Source: a virus
IMG/VR virus record: IMGVR_UViG_3300030061_000136
Location: 14,656 to 60,616 of that record
Length of the DNA: 45,961 nt
Reading direction: 5' to 3' (one strand)
Made by a program: the position numbers and the translations under genes. Below are positions 20,866 through 31,235 of this stretch, in pieces. Each line of letters opens with the position of its first letter. The first letter of the stretch is position 1. The notes beneath the pieces were generated by a model, which had not been told where the DNA came from, searched no databases, and saw nothing but the letters and a program-made list of their open reading frames with translations.

Positions 20866-22104
20866 ATGGGTAAAACAACAGCAAAAATAATATTAATTGA
20901 TGCATTGAATGCAGTAATTAATAACAAAGGTAACAAAGCCGCAGCTTCTAGAGAGCTAGGTATACCACGAACTACACTACTAGAGAGAATAGAACAAGCA
21001 CAACTACAGGGTATCAAACCCACAGTGGTGCCCCCCGATGCTGAAGCAGCATTAATAGAACAACAGTATGAACATGACTCAGAGATTCGGGAGCTTAAAA
21101 AGAAAGTAGAAGTATTAGCCAAAGAAAATTTGGCGCATCAAAAATTAAAAGATAGTCTTATAAAAGCTGAGACACATGTAGCCAAGCCGCCAAAATGGTT
21201 GACTAAAAATACACCAGCAAAAGGTGCGCCAGGTGTACCTACTATATTCTTATCTGACTTTCACTGGGGTGAAGTTGTAGATGAGCAAGCGGTTAATGGT
21301 ATTAATAAATATGATAGAGAGATAGCATTAAAGAGATTTAAGAACGTAGTAGAAACTACTATTGACTTATGTACGAATCACATGGTCAATCCTAAATATC
21401 CAGGATTGGTCTGTGCTTTGGGTGGCGATATGATATCTGGCGATATCCATGATGAGCTAGCAGAGAACAATGATGGCACTAATATAGAGCATGTCTTAGA
21501 TCTGTTAGATAATATGACATGGGCATTGGAAAGATTTGCTAAAGTTTTCGGTAAAGTATTTGTACCTTGTACCTATGGTAATCACTCCAGAACTTATAAG
21601 CAATATCGCCACAAACAAGCCGCGAAAACTAACTACGATTGGATGCTATATAATCTATTAGCTAGACATTTTAAAAATGACAAGCGCATACAGTTCCAAA
21701 TACCTACAGGCTTTGATACAGTATACAAAGTCTATGGTGTTAACTACTTACTGACACATGGAGATCGTCTCGGTGTGGCAGGGGGCACGGGAATTGTGGG
21801 TATGCTTGGACCGATAGCCCGTGGTGTGCAGAAGATTAAACAAGAATACCACAATAGAAATAAGACTATTGACTACGTATTACTAGGGCACTACCACCAG
21901 TATATATCTTTAAAAGGTACTATTGTTAATGGATCTACTAAAGGATATGACGAGTATGCTTACTCAAATAGATTTACATCAGAGCGACCACAACAAGCGC
22001 TATGGTTTACACACCCAGAGTATGGGGTAACATTCCAAGTTCCTGTAGTAGTTGATGAGCCGAAAGGTTCTAAGTCTAAAGAGTGGGTTAGTTGGCTGTG
22101 TTAA
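20866..22104 (+). CDS. Fis-type HTH fused to calcineurin-like metallophosphoesterase
   Basis: 412 residues from the ATG after CAGGAG. Residues 8-42 form a Fis/HTH_8-like helix-turn-helix (KAAASRELGIPRTTLLERI). A coiled coil (70-105) links it to a metallophosphoesterase domain with all motifs: Asp131-x-His133, GGD (Asp188), GNH (Asn239, His240), THGD (His298) and GHYH (His342, His344). Such proteins hydrolyse phosphoesters, often nucleic acid or nucleotides. The DNA-binding domain suggests action at specific DNA or autoregulation at its own divergent promoter. It is the only rightward gene in the leftward half, and its 3' end overlaps the giant gene by 17 bases. Confidence 0.85.
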   Translation: MGKTTAKIILIDALNAVINNKGNKAAASRELGIPRTTLLERIEQAQLQGIKPTVVPPDAEAALIEQQYEHDSEIRELKKKVEVLAKENLAHQKLKDSLIKAETHVAKPPKWLTKNTPAKGAPGVPTIFLSDFHWGEVVDEQAVNGINKYDREIALKRFKNVVETTIDLCTNHMVNPKYPGLVCALGGDMISGDIHDELAENNDGTNIEHVLDLLDNMTWALERFAKVFGKVFVPCTYGNHSRTYKQYRHKQAAKTNYDWMLYNLLARHFKNDKRIQFQIPTGFDTVYKVYGVNYLLTHGDRLGVAGGTGIVGMLGPIARGVQKIKQEYHNRNKTIDYVLLGHYHQYISLKGTIVNGSTKGYDEYAYSNRFTSERPQQALWFTHPEYGVTFQVPVVVDEPKGSKSKEWVSWLC

Positions 22105-25100
22105 AATCGTAAGGAACATTTAAGTTTGCAGCAGCTTCTACATTATTAAGTATTGCTTTTTTAGGAGATGTCAGTAGTCTATAATCTTTTAGTAAATCTT
22201 TTAAAGCCTCTCGGGATAGTCTATTAGTGTCAATAATTATTTGACCACCTATATCTTGAGAGGCGTTGTGTTTAAATAAATCTTGTAAAATTTTATATAA
22301 TTTTAATTGTCCTTCTCTTTGTTCTGCAAAACTTTTATTAACCATACCACTGTATATTGTTTTATACGCATCGGTAACCCTAGCATTGAATCTACTTTGT
22401 AATAAAGAATTACTTCCAGCATTTAATTTTTCCAATCTTAATAATTCTCTTTCTTTAGAAACTTTAGTAGGACTAAAACCTAGTGCTTGTAAGAAGGCAT
22501 CATATACAGTAGCATCATCTGTTAAAACTGTACCATATCTACTTTCAACTCTACCATCTGCAGCTACGTCAAGAGCTTTCATATAGTTAGTTAAAAATGT
22601 AGGGGTCACAGCGTAAGCAAACTCTTGTAAAGGAAACTCTCCTGTTCTATTATAAGCACCAAAAAAGTTTCTAGAGTTTTGGAATATTATAGCACCTGGT
22701 GCTCCTAAAAATTCCTCAGCTCTTGCGCCTGTAGGGAATCCCATCATTCCTATGAGAGCACGTAGTTGCGCAGATCCAGGAACATTACCAAAAGATAATC
22801 TTCTTTGTACGTCTATGTTAGCTAATGCATTGAATATACCATTCTCAAAAAATTCTGCAAGTCTAGGTCCGCTTACTTCGTTTAACATTTTTCTAAACTC
22901 TGCTCTTGAATCACCGTCTATTCCCGAAACACTTTTACGCATTAGATCTCTTAACCAAGCCACTTCATCCATACCAGGTAATCCTAACAATCCACCAGTT
23001 ATAGCTATCATTATTAATATCTTAGACAAAGCAACCTTACCTGCTGCACCATTTCGTGTAGCTAGTCTAGCCATTAAACTAAACATCTGACTTATATAAG
23101 TTTGGAATAAGAAAAATACAGAACCCCAACCTCTCATGTATTTAGGTCTATTTATTTTACCATAAACACCAAAAGTTTCTTCAATCATTTGAGTAGCCAC
23201 CATTCTAGGTGTAGCCACACCATTGTTTCTTTTCAAAGCTGATTGGAAATCAGCATCACCTTTGAAAAAGTTTACAGCGTTTTCCATAGCATCAGTTTTT
23301 TGCATCATTCTATGTGTAGCAATGTAAGCAGTCAATCTTGCTACTGTTTCCATTGTATTAAAAATACCACCAATAACTGTATTTTCAAATGTTCTTATAT
23401 TTCTTTGCAGTATTTGATTTCTACTAACAGCACCACGACCTTGAGGTATACCAGCTTCATGCATCGCCATACCTTGTTTTATTACACCTGAAAATACATC
23501 AGCAATGGCATCATCTTTTACGTCATTTGGTAATTTATCAAAATCTATAAATACATCTTCATATCTTCTACCACCATAATTTAACATTTTCATAACATCT
23601 TTAAATGCTCTAGTTAATTCAAATGCAGCGGACTGTCTCTTACCAGATATGGTACTTAATATAGGACCACTAAACTGCACGACACTCATTAACTGTAGTA
23701 AAGCTGAAGATACGTTACCTCCTAGGTAATACCAGAAACCTAATCTTCTTAAACCTGCTAGCTCATGCTTAGGATCTTGCACATATTCCCACCATTCTTT
23801 CGAAGCTTTTCGTAAAGTAGCGTCTGGATTTGTATCCGCCTTTTGAGTATTATTAAATGCTTCGGCAATGCTAGGATTAAATCTATTACCTGCTGCAAAA
23901 CTACTGGCGGCTATACCATATTGAGTTAATGATCTTGTAAAGTCTGTGCTAAATCCTGGAACACCACCTTGTTGCTTACGAGGTGTTACAAAAACATTAA
24001 ACCCACCAAGCTTACCATCTTTCATATTTGCGCCTTTTTCTAAAATATTATCTATTTCTTTTCTTACTTCTTTAAATATCGCTTTGTTGGTATCAGATAA
24101 CATACCTGATGCAAAATCTATAGTAGCTAAATCTGCTTGCACATTAGCACGTAATTCTTGTATGTCCACTTCTTTAGTTTCAGATATTGTCACATCTGGG
24201 TTGTTACGATACTTAGCTTCCAACGAAGCTCTTACATCTTTTTCTTCATCTAAAGTAGTTATAGAATACTTTCGCTTTTCAAACATTCTATATTCAATAA
24301 CTTTGCCGTCTTTGTCTTTTACTACAATATAATGACTACCATGTCTTTGCAGAGGAACGTAGTCTGTCTTCTTAAAGTCATCATACTTCTTAAGCTCGGC
24401 AGTTAAGGCAAGTAATCCTGCCCCAGGTGCCCCCTCTTCATCGGGTTTGCCTAATATTGTAGCTATTTCAGAATTTAATATAGTAGCTCGTTCCGCAGTG
24501 ATACCTTGGTTAGCTAAAAATTCTGGGTTGTCAGCAATAACTTCTTGTAAATTTTGTACAGCTGTAGTTAAACGAGCTATATCTTCATAAGTTAAATTTT
24601 CATAATCTTTATCAGTTAATTCTGAAATAGATTTAGTACCATCTAAAAATATTTTTTCATCTAAAGCAATGCCCATGTTTATTCCAGCATTGCCTGTTAT
24701 AAAACTTATTGCTTCATCAAGTTTGTTCTTTGATACTTCGTTTCCTAATAATCCTCTAACAATTTCTAAATGCATAAGTTGCACTGCTTCCATTGCACTT
24801 TCATAAGCATCAGCCACTTCACCATCTAATATTACAACATCACCAGCTTTTACTGTACTATCTGCGCCATCACCATCACGCTCAGCAATAAAAACAATTT
24901 GAGTTTCATTTTCTTTCTTTCTGTATCTACCTGGAACTTGTTGTGATATTTCCATAGCTTTGGTTAATAAACCTGCGGCAGTTGGATTACGCATAACTTT
25001 TAAATATGTTTGTAATTTACTTAAAAATTCACTTTGTAATTGTCTAGTCTTTTGATCTCTTAAATGAACTGCAGTATATAGTCTTTCAAATATTGGATAC

Positions 25101-28100
25101 TTCTTTGCCCATATTCTTGCATGAGAAAATATTCTACCAAGAGTACCCAAACCTTTTTCACTAGTTACACCACGCGCCTCTTCGTTAGCTTCTGACTTAA
25201 TATCATTCTGCATTTCCCTAAATTCTTTTCTCAGGGTTTGTCTATTTCCTGGTATATACGCATCTATATCTGGAGACGAAGGTTCGTCAATATATTCTAA
25301 ACTGTTTTTATAATTAGATTGACTTATAGGGGCATCAGATAAACTACCGAAAGCTAATGTAGCTTGTGTTTCCATTTTTGCTTTACCATATTGTTTAGCT
25401 AATATACTGTTATTTAAACGTATATTATTTTGTTGCAACCTTTTATATTCTGCAACTCTATCTGCATACATACCTTGGTCTATTTGATTGAATATCTCAT
25501 TGCCTGTAGTAAATCCTAATCCTCTCATAGCATTACCAAATGCCATCAAGTAAGCTTTCATTCTTTCAAAGACCTGAGCCAGTAAACCTTTAGCAGCGTA
25601 TTTGTTCGCCATGTAATCTGCAAAAGCAAATGTTATACCTTCTTCTATATATAACTCTTCTGAAGCATTTGGTTGACCAGCATAAGTTTCTTTGATATTA
25701 TATTTTTTTACCCAGACTTTTTTAGAATAATCTTTTAACATCTTCATTTCTTTGTCTGTAAAGAAACCACTTTGGAACATAGCATGCATAGCTTCATGTC
25801 TTAAAGTAGCCATCTGTGAGTTCATAGTAGTTTTTAATCCACCGTATTCACCTTTAGGACTATTTAATACTGATATTATTTGAGGCTTCGTCATGTTTAT
25901 AGCTTCTGTTATAACATCGCGATGTACTGTAAACTTACCTTTGGCTCTAGAATTATCTAACCATCTATTAACAATACTTAAATTTACATATGATAAACCT
26001 AATCTGTCTAACTCATTACGTAAAGCCATATAAATTCGTGGTAAACCTTTTGTAAATTCTTTTGTGTAACCAGGATTAACCATACTCATCACAGCTACGT
26101 CTATACTAAATGGATTATATTTATAATCATCTCTAAATATAGGACCAAATTTTGCGTCTGTGTCATGAATAAATCCTACAACACCGATCTCTCCTTTATC
26201 AAATACTCTAGGATTATAAGAATCTACTTGATCTTCTGGAAGATCGTCTAGCTTTCTCATAGCTTCATTTTCATATACTGTATTAGGATTTCTAAGTACT
26301 GCGTCTCTTATTTCTTTGAAGCTATCACCATCTGCAAGTTTTCTGTTTCTATACATCTTACCTTTTTCTGTTACTTTAATCAGAACAGGAATAGGTTTTT
26401 GAGGATTTAAAGCGCCAGCCCAATTAGCCCTGCCTCTGCCTTCATGGCTTAATACACTAACTAAAGGGCGTTTGCCATCTTGTCTGTCTACTAGTAATTC
26501 TAGGTAAGGAGGAGTTATACCATTATCACTTTCTCTAGCAAAAGCAATTTGTCTTTTCAATTGTCTTGCCATTGTTAAATCAGGTTCTTGTAAAGCTAAT
26601 TTATTAAATGTTCCAGGCATTATATACATAACAGCTAATTCTGAATTATTAGCTGGTTTATTGCCAGGAAAACCTCCATCCATATTCCAGAAAGTGTTGC
26701 TTATATTACCTAAGAAAGTTTGATTTACTCTGGCGCTAAGCATGTTAGCATTTATAAGTCTTTGCTTTTCACTAATTTGTTTTGTCTTAGCATCAGGATC
26801 AGCTTCCCATACTTCTACCACTTTAGTCAAAGCAGTTTCTGGTGTACCTTGATACATAGCAGCAATGCCTTTTCTATTAGGAAATGACTGATGTTTTATT
26901 CTATTTAATTGATCACGTGTTAATGGCTTGTAACCAAAAGAACTATATAAAACATTAAAGTCACGCAATTCTTTTTGAGCAGCAGATATTCTATTTCGGA
27001 AATAGCTTATTTGTTGCGCACGATCTTCTAATGAAATACCTTTTCTATTTATTAAACCCTCTATAGCTTTTTCGTATCCTGTGATTGCGGCTGGCGTGCC
27101 CCCTGCACCTATACTACTAGCTAACTTCTCCATTCTATATCTTCTGTTAATAGCAGGCTCATACATGACATTACTAGAAGCTTCGTTTAATATATCTCTA
27201 GCCTCTACAATATCTTGACGTTGTTTGTCTGATAGTTTTTTAGTTCTTAAATCATCACCTATTTTAGATAATTGACCAGCTATTTTTTCATCTGAATTAT
27301 TTACAATCTCTTCTTGACTGAGAGGGGGCACCGCGGGTGTAACACCGACCTGTTCTTTACCAACCCTAGTAGTTTTATTTTCTACATTGTTTTCTAATAT
27401 ATCATCTAGTAAAGCTCTGCCAACTGTCTTACCTGTGCCTCTTTCTGTAGCAGTATTGTTTAATATCTCATTTATTTTTTGTGCGGTGTATATAGATTTT
27501 CTACCACCTCTAGGAACTTCTGGAGTAAAAGTGCCGTCTGTTGTTTCTTGTAAATAACCTAACTCACCTAGTCTTATTGTTTCTTCTGGTGATATATAGT
27601 TTTGGGAATCTTGACTTTCTGCTTCTATTAACAATGCTCTAGGTCCTGTGCTTTCTAGCATATCAATAGCATTGTCTGTATAGCCTCTACTTTTTAAAAC
27701 TTTAATAGCTTTTTGTCTTTGCTTTTGTGTTAAAGGTTTTACATTTATTTGTTCGAAACCAAGTTTATCAGATATAGGGGTGTCATCAATAACTGCCCCT
27801 GTTTCAGGATTTAAACCTTTTTCTTTTTTAGTCTTAACAGATTTCTTTATAGGATTTAATTGACCAATATTATTAAAGTCTACTTCTTCAAAAGTATTAC
27901 CTGCACCTGGTACAGTATTTTTTAATAATAACGTTTTCTTACCACCTACATTGTATACACCAGCAATTTTATATACAGGTGGTATAGGATTACCATCTTT
28001 ATCTAATACAGGTTTTCCCTTTCTATCTAAAGTTTCTCCATAACCAGTTCTTGTAAAAGTAAAATCTTTATAATCATCACCAAACTTTGCTTTGACTTCA

Positions 28101-29329
28101 TTGTCATCTACAACATTTTTTTGCTCTCCTGATGCTCCTAGATCTACATTCTTAATATCTTTTATCTGAGATCTTGTAGCCACACCACCTATAATACCAA
28201 AAGGACCACCACCTGCAGCACCTGCTGCAGCAGATTCACCTACTTGTTTCCAGAAGTTTTTATCTGTATATAAGTCAGCTAAAGAAGCTTTAATGCTTTG
28301 ATCTTTATACATAGCTCCTTCAATAGCACCAGCACTTGATGTAATTATTTCTTGCGAACCTTCAGCCACAGCCTCACCTAATGATGTTTTACCAATAGAC
28401 TTAGCAATGATTGATTTTGTAGATTGATTTATAGCTTTGTTAACAGCATCTACTCCACCTTTTCCACCCATATCTTTTAACAATTTTCCAACGTTATAAC
28501 CTGCACCAAAAAGTCTTTCAGCCGCTGCGTATGGTAAACCTGCAGCTAAAGATAGACCAGCATGCACGTCATTAAAATCAGTAGCCTCTAGTTGTGCTAT
28601 TCTAGAATCACCAACACCCATACCATAAGCCATACCTACACCAAGAGTTGGATTAATAATACTAGCTGCAAATATTGGAATTGTAGTGACAAGACCTTGT
28701 CCTACGTTATAAGTTAACCATTTATAAAAATCTTTAAATCTAGTTTCAGAACCCATTATCTCTTCAATGGATGTGCTAAATGGTATTATCTCACCATCAT
28801 CTGTTTCGATGTATTGCTTGGCTTGACCTTCTAATTGGTATCTTTGTATGGCATCATTAGTAGCTTTTTCTAAACCTTCTAATCCGACTAGATCAGCTAT
28901 CGTTCCGAGTGCCCCCGCTCCTATAGTCTTAAGACCATGCCAGCCTCCTTTGAGACCTTTCATAAAAGAAGTATCGTTTAAGTCATCTGGATTGTTGTAT
29001 CGTTCTGCACCAACACCATATCTATAGATAAAGCCTTGATCATAAAAACGTTTTTCTAATTCTGGACTTTTTAAATAGCTGCGTATCTCGTCATCAGTAA
29101 AATCAAAAGGAACTGCTACTTGGACAGGACTACCATTGTCCTCGTCTATTTTAACATATTTTACTTTTTGAGATTGAGATTGAGAAGTTGTTCTTACAGG
29201 ATCTCCTGTAAGTTCCATTTGAGAAAGTTGAGTGGCTAAAGATGGGGCAGCAAATTTTTCTGCAGAATCAATTATAGATTGTATACGTGCTTCAGTAGGT
29301 GCTTTATATTCTATTTTATCTTCTGCCAT
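22088..29329 (-). CDS. Giant virion/ejection protein (2413 aa) with zincin motif and PLxRFG-like segment
   Basis: 2413 residues, the largest gene. Seen: a hydrophobic Gly/Ala-rich region (about 200-245, LVTTIPIFAASIINPTLG), a Gly-rich stretch near 370-385, the HEAMH metallopeptidase signature (about 1177-1181), and VPLQRHGSHYIVV (about 1657), which resembles the PLxRFG motif of giant phage/bacterial polyvalent proteins. A further hydrophobic span lies near 2100-2120 (KILIMIAITGGLLGLPG). Length, membrane-like spans and position before the tail genes fit an internal protein ejected with the DNA that may carry a protease into the host. No clear Shine-Dalgarno. Contains four GGGGGCAC copies. Confidence 0.75.
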   Translation of the reverse strand: MAEDKIEYKAPTEARIQSIIDSAEKFAAPSLATQLSQMELTGDPVRTTSQSQSQKVKYVKIDEDNGSPVQVAVPFDFTDDEIRSYLKSPELEKRFYDQGFIYRYGVGAERYNNPDDLNDTSFMKGLKGGWHGLKTIGAGALGTIADLVGLEGLEKATNDAIQRYQLEGQAKQYIETDDGEIIPFSTSIEEIMGSETRFKDFYKWLTYNVGQGLVTTIPIFAASIINPTLGVGMAYGMGVGDSRIAQLEATDFNDVHAGLSLAAGLPYAAAERLFGAGYNVGKLLKDMGGKGGVDAVNKAINQSTKSIIAKSIGKTSLGEAVAEGSQEIITSSAGAIEGAMYKDQSIKASLADLYTDKNFWKQVGESAAAGAAGGGPFGIIGGVATRSQIKDIKNVDLGASGEQKNVVDDNEVKAKFGDDYKDFTFTRTGYGETLDRKGKPVLDKDGNPIPPVYKIAGVYNVGGKKTLLLKNTVPGAGNTFEEVDFNNIGQLNPIKKSVKTKKEKGLNPETGAVIDDTPISDKLGFEQINVKPLTQKQRQKAIKVLKSRGYTDNAIDMLESTGPRALLIEAESQDSQNYISPEETIRLGELGYLQETTDGTFTPEVPRGGRKSIYTAQKINEILNNTATERGTGKTVGRALLDDILENNVENKTTRVGKEQVGVTPAVPPLSQEEIVNNSDEKIAGQLSKIGDDLRTKKLSDKQRQDIVEARDILNEASSNVMYEPAINRRYRMEKLASSIGAGGTPAAITGYEKAIEGLINRKGISLEDRAQQISYFRNRISAAQKELRDFNVLYSSFGYKPLTRDQLNRIKHQSFPNRKGIAAMYQGTPETALTKVVEVWEADPDAKTKQISEKQRLINANMLSARVNQTFLGNISNTFWNMDGGFPGNKPANNSELAVMYIMPGTFNKLALQEPDLTMARQLKRQIAFARESDNGITPPYLELLVDRQDGKRPLVSVLSHEGRGRANWAGALNPQKPIPVLIKVTEKGKMYRNRKLADGDSFKEIRDAVLRNPNTVYENEAMRKLDDLPEDQVDSYNPRVFDKGEIGVVGFIHDTDAKFGPIFRDDYKYNPFSIDVAVMSMVNPGYTKEFTKGLPRIYMALRNELDRLGLSYVNLSIVNRWLDNSRAKGKFTVHRDVITEAINMTKPQIISVLNSPKGEYGGLKTTMNSQMATLRHEAMHAMFQSGFFTDKEMKMLKDYSKKVWVKKYNIKETYAGQPNASEELYIEEGITFAFADYMANKYAAKGLLAQVFERMKAYLMAFGNAMRGLGFTTGNEIFNQIDQGMYADRVAEYKRLQQNNIRLNNSILAKQYGKAKMETQATLAFGSLSDAPISQSNYKNSLEYIDEPSSPDIDAYIPGNRQTLRKEFREMQNDIKSEANEEARGVTSEKGLGTLGRIFSHARIWAKKYPIFERLYTAVHLRDQKTRQLQSEFLSKLQTYLKVMRNPTAAGLLTKAMEISQQVPGRYRKKENETQIVFIAERDGDGADSTVKAGDVVILDGEVADAYESAMEAVQLMHLEIVRGLLGNEVSKNKLDEAISFITGNAGINMGIALDEKIFLDGTKSISELTDKDYENLTYEDIARLTTAVQNLQEVIADNPEFLANQGITAERATILNSEIATILGKPDEEGAPGAGLLALTAELKKYDDFKKTDYVPLQRHGSHYIVVKDKDGKVIEYRMFEKRKYSITTLDEEKDVRASLEAKYRNNPDVTISETKEVDIQELRANVQADLATIDFASGMLSDTNKAIFKEVRKEIDNILEKGANMKDGKLGGFNVFVTPRKQQGGVPGFSTDFTRSLTQYGIAASSFAAGNRFNPSIAEAFNNTQKADTNPDATLRKASKEWWEYVQDPKHELAGLRRLGFWYYLGGNVSSALLQLMSVVQFSGPILSTISGKRQSAAFELTRAFKDVMKMLNYGGRRYEDVFIDFDKLPNDVKDDAIADVFSGVIKQGMAMHEAGIPQGRGAVSRNQILQRNIRTFENTVIGGIFNTMETVARLTAYIATHRMMQKTDAMENAVNFFKGDADFQSALKRNNGVATPRMVATQMIEETFGVYGKINRPKYMRGWGSVFFLFQTYISQMFSLMARLATRNGAAGKVALSKILIMIAITGGLLGLPGMDEVAWLRDLMRKSVSGIDGDSRAEFRKMLNEVSGPRLAEFFENGIFNALANIDVQRRLSFGNVPGSAQLRALIGMMGFPTGARAEEFLGAPGAIIFQNSRNFFGAYNRTGEFPLQEFAYAVTPTFLTNYMKALDVAADGRVESRYGTVLTDDATVYDAFLQALGFSPTKVSKERELLRLEKLNAGSNSLLQSRFNARVTDAYKTIYSGMVNKSFAEQREGQLKLYKILQDLFKHNASQDIGGQIIIDTNRLSREALKDLLKDYRLLTSPKKAILNNVEAAANLNVPYDFNTAN

Positions 29330-29370
29330 AATTTTTTGTTACACTTGCGTGTATTCAAGAGTTAAACTCT

Positions 29371-30351
29371 TTACTTGGTATCGTACAAAGGAGAGTTTTG
29401 AGTACCATCTATTGTTACAGTACCGCCTCCTTGCAAGCCACCACCACCTTGCGCAGCATTAAGTGCTGCTTGATCGATTGGGTTTCCAAATTGTGGAATA
29501 CCGAACTTATCTAAAATCAGAGCGTTTTGTAAACCCGCAAGATCTGTATAGCCTTCCTTCTTTTTACCTTCAAGAATCATATCAAGTTTGTTAGATAATA
29601 TTGATGCAAATGCTTTACTATCTAGTGGTATACCTTGTGCTGCTGCTTCTGCAATAGCTGCATCTTTTGCTAATTTTTGATCGTCTGTTGTCATTTGCGA
29701 TTGCTTGTATTCAATCTCAGTTAGCTGCACAGCCATATCTAATTCATCTAATCTTTCTTGTCTAGCTCTATCGTATTCTTTTTCTTGCTTCGCTACTTCT
29801 GCTGCTTGGTTAGCTTTCATTTCATCATTGTATGCTTCGATAGCACCACCAAGACCTTCGCCTTTTTCTATAGCTCTGCCTGCTTTAATTAAAGCATCAC
29901 CATCTAATTCAACACCATCAAGAAAACTAAACAAACCTTTTGGTCTGCCTTCTTCATCTTCTTCCTCATCATCCATGTATGCAGAACTTGGGATAGTCAT
30001 ACCTGTAGCTGGCATTGTTGGTCTATCATCATCATCCACATATGCGGCACCTGCTTGATATCCTGAACCTGGTATTGTTGGTCTATCAGGAGTCTCTTCT
30101 TCTGTCCTTACAGGAATTGTTAGATCTAAACCTGTGCCTTTACCACCAGGGGTCATTAAACCTAATGGATCAAATCCTGTACCAGTTGCTCCTGGGTAAG
30201 TAATTTTACCACCGTACTTTCCACCTGGTTCTAATTCACTTAGTAAAATAGGACCAATACCGCTTCCCGTCATAGCTAATCTTTGTCCTGGTGATAAATT
30301 TTGTGCGTATAACTGTGGATAAAGTTTTTGATGATATGATGATTTTGCCAT
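29371..30351 (-). CDS. Putative structural/ejection protein
   Basis: 326 residues. Gly/Pro-rich N-terminal half (for example KGTGLDLTIPVRTEEETPDR), an acidic patch (DDEEEDEEGR near 127-137), then a long helix-rich Lys/Gln/Ala region and a Gly-rich C-terminus. Lies in the ejection-protein cluster between the giant protein and the tail nozzle gene, with AGGAG before ATG. Likely virion-internal; no family recognised. Confidence 0.6.
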   Translation of the reverse strand: MAKSSYHQKLYPQLYAQNLSPGQRLAMTGSGIGPILLSELEPGGKYGGKITYPGATGTGFDPLGLMTPGGKGTGLDLTIPVRTEEETPDRPTIPGSGYQAGAAYVDDDDRPTMPATGMTIPSSAYMDDEEEDEEGRPKGLFSFLDGVELDGDALIKAGRAIEKGEGLGGAIEAYNDEMKANQAAEVAKQEKEYDRARQERLDELDMAVQLTEIEYKQSQMTTDDQKLAKDAAIAEAAAQGIPLDSKAFASILSNKLDMILEGKKKEGYTDLAGLQNALILDKFGIPQFGNPIDQAALNAAQGGGGLQGGGTVTIDGTQNSPLYDTK

Positions 30352-30359
30352 ATTAACTC

Positions 30360-31235
30360 CTATGCAAACGGTTGGAAACCTAAGTTTGCCGCTACTCCTA
30401 ATCCTTGAATACCAAGACCCATTGCTTGTGAGAATAAGCTTGGTTGTTGTACTGCTGGACCTGTGTATTGTCTGGTCTCACCTGTTGGAACTCCTCTTAA
30501 AATATCTGAGTAGAATCCTAATTGTTGTTTTGGATAATCTCTTTCTTGCATAAATGTAGAGTATCCTAAGTCGAGAGCTTGTTGATCCATTCCTCTCTGT
30601 AACCCACCTAATCCCATTTGCTGTTGGATATCTGCTTGACCCGATTGTTGTTGAGCAGCAGCTGTTGTAGACATACCTAAAGCTGATTGTAATTGAGATT
30701 GTCTGTCTTGTTGTGCTGCTGATAAAGCAGTGTTATATGCATCAGCTTGTGCTTTTGCATATAGGTCACCTAAACCTTGTTGTAAATTTCTTTGACTTTC
30801 TGCCTCTAATATAGCTTGACGTGAACCACCAAATGCTCCAGCACTTGCGGCTTGAGCTGCTATGCCTTGATCACTTATTTGATTTTGTCTTCTTAATTCT
30901 CTGGCTGCAATGTCTGCTACGTTTTTGTTGTAGTCAGTCATGTAGTCACCTACACTTGTCAATGCGGGTGCCCCCGCTGCGGTCGCTGCTGTGTATGCTT
31001 GACCTTGTTGCGTTTGTCCAATGCCTCGTTGTGCTTGTGCTTGTTTGATTGCTTGCTCTTCCATACTACTTAAGCCAGCAAGCCTAGGTCCTGTGTATGG
31101 TATAAAATCTTCTTTTGCTACATCACCTGCAGTTGCTACTAAAGACTCAGCAGCTTTTTCCATGTACTCTGGAAGTCTTATTTGGGTAGTAGAATCTTGT
31201 CCTGCTTGTTTAGTTCCGAATAAAAAATCTAACAT
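30360..31235 (-). CDS. Ala/Gln-rich ejection-type tail protein
   Basis: 291 residues. The centre (about 75-215) is a long Ala/Gln-rich helical region (AAGAPALTS, ASAGAFGGSRQAILEAESQR). The ends are Gly-rich (FSQAMGLGIQGLGVAANLG). The GAFGGSRQA pattern is familiar from internal/ejection proteins of marine podoviruses and SU10-like phages. Probably part of the trans-envelope conduit together with its neighbours. Confidence 0.65.
   Translation of the reverse strand: MLDFLFGTKQAGQDSTTQIRLPEYMEKAAESLVATAGDVAKEDFIPYTGPRLAGLSSMEEQAIKQAQAQRGIGQTQQGQAYTAATAAGAPALTSVGDYMTDYNKNVADIAARELRRQNQISDQGIAAQAASAGAFGGSRQAILEAESQRNLQQGLGDLYAKAQADAYNTALSAAQQDRQSQLQSALGMSTTAAAQQQSGQADIQQQMGLGGLQRGMDQQALDLGYSTFMQERDYPKQQLGFYSDILRGVPTGETRQYTGPAVQQPSLFSQAMGLGIQGLGVAANLGFQPFA

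Noticed and set aside
22266-24332. Several rightward ORFs of 80-130 codons within the giant gene
   Set aside because: They lie antisense to one continuous 2413-codon gene, have no ribosome-binding sites and have compositions typical of antisense frames.
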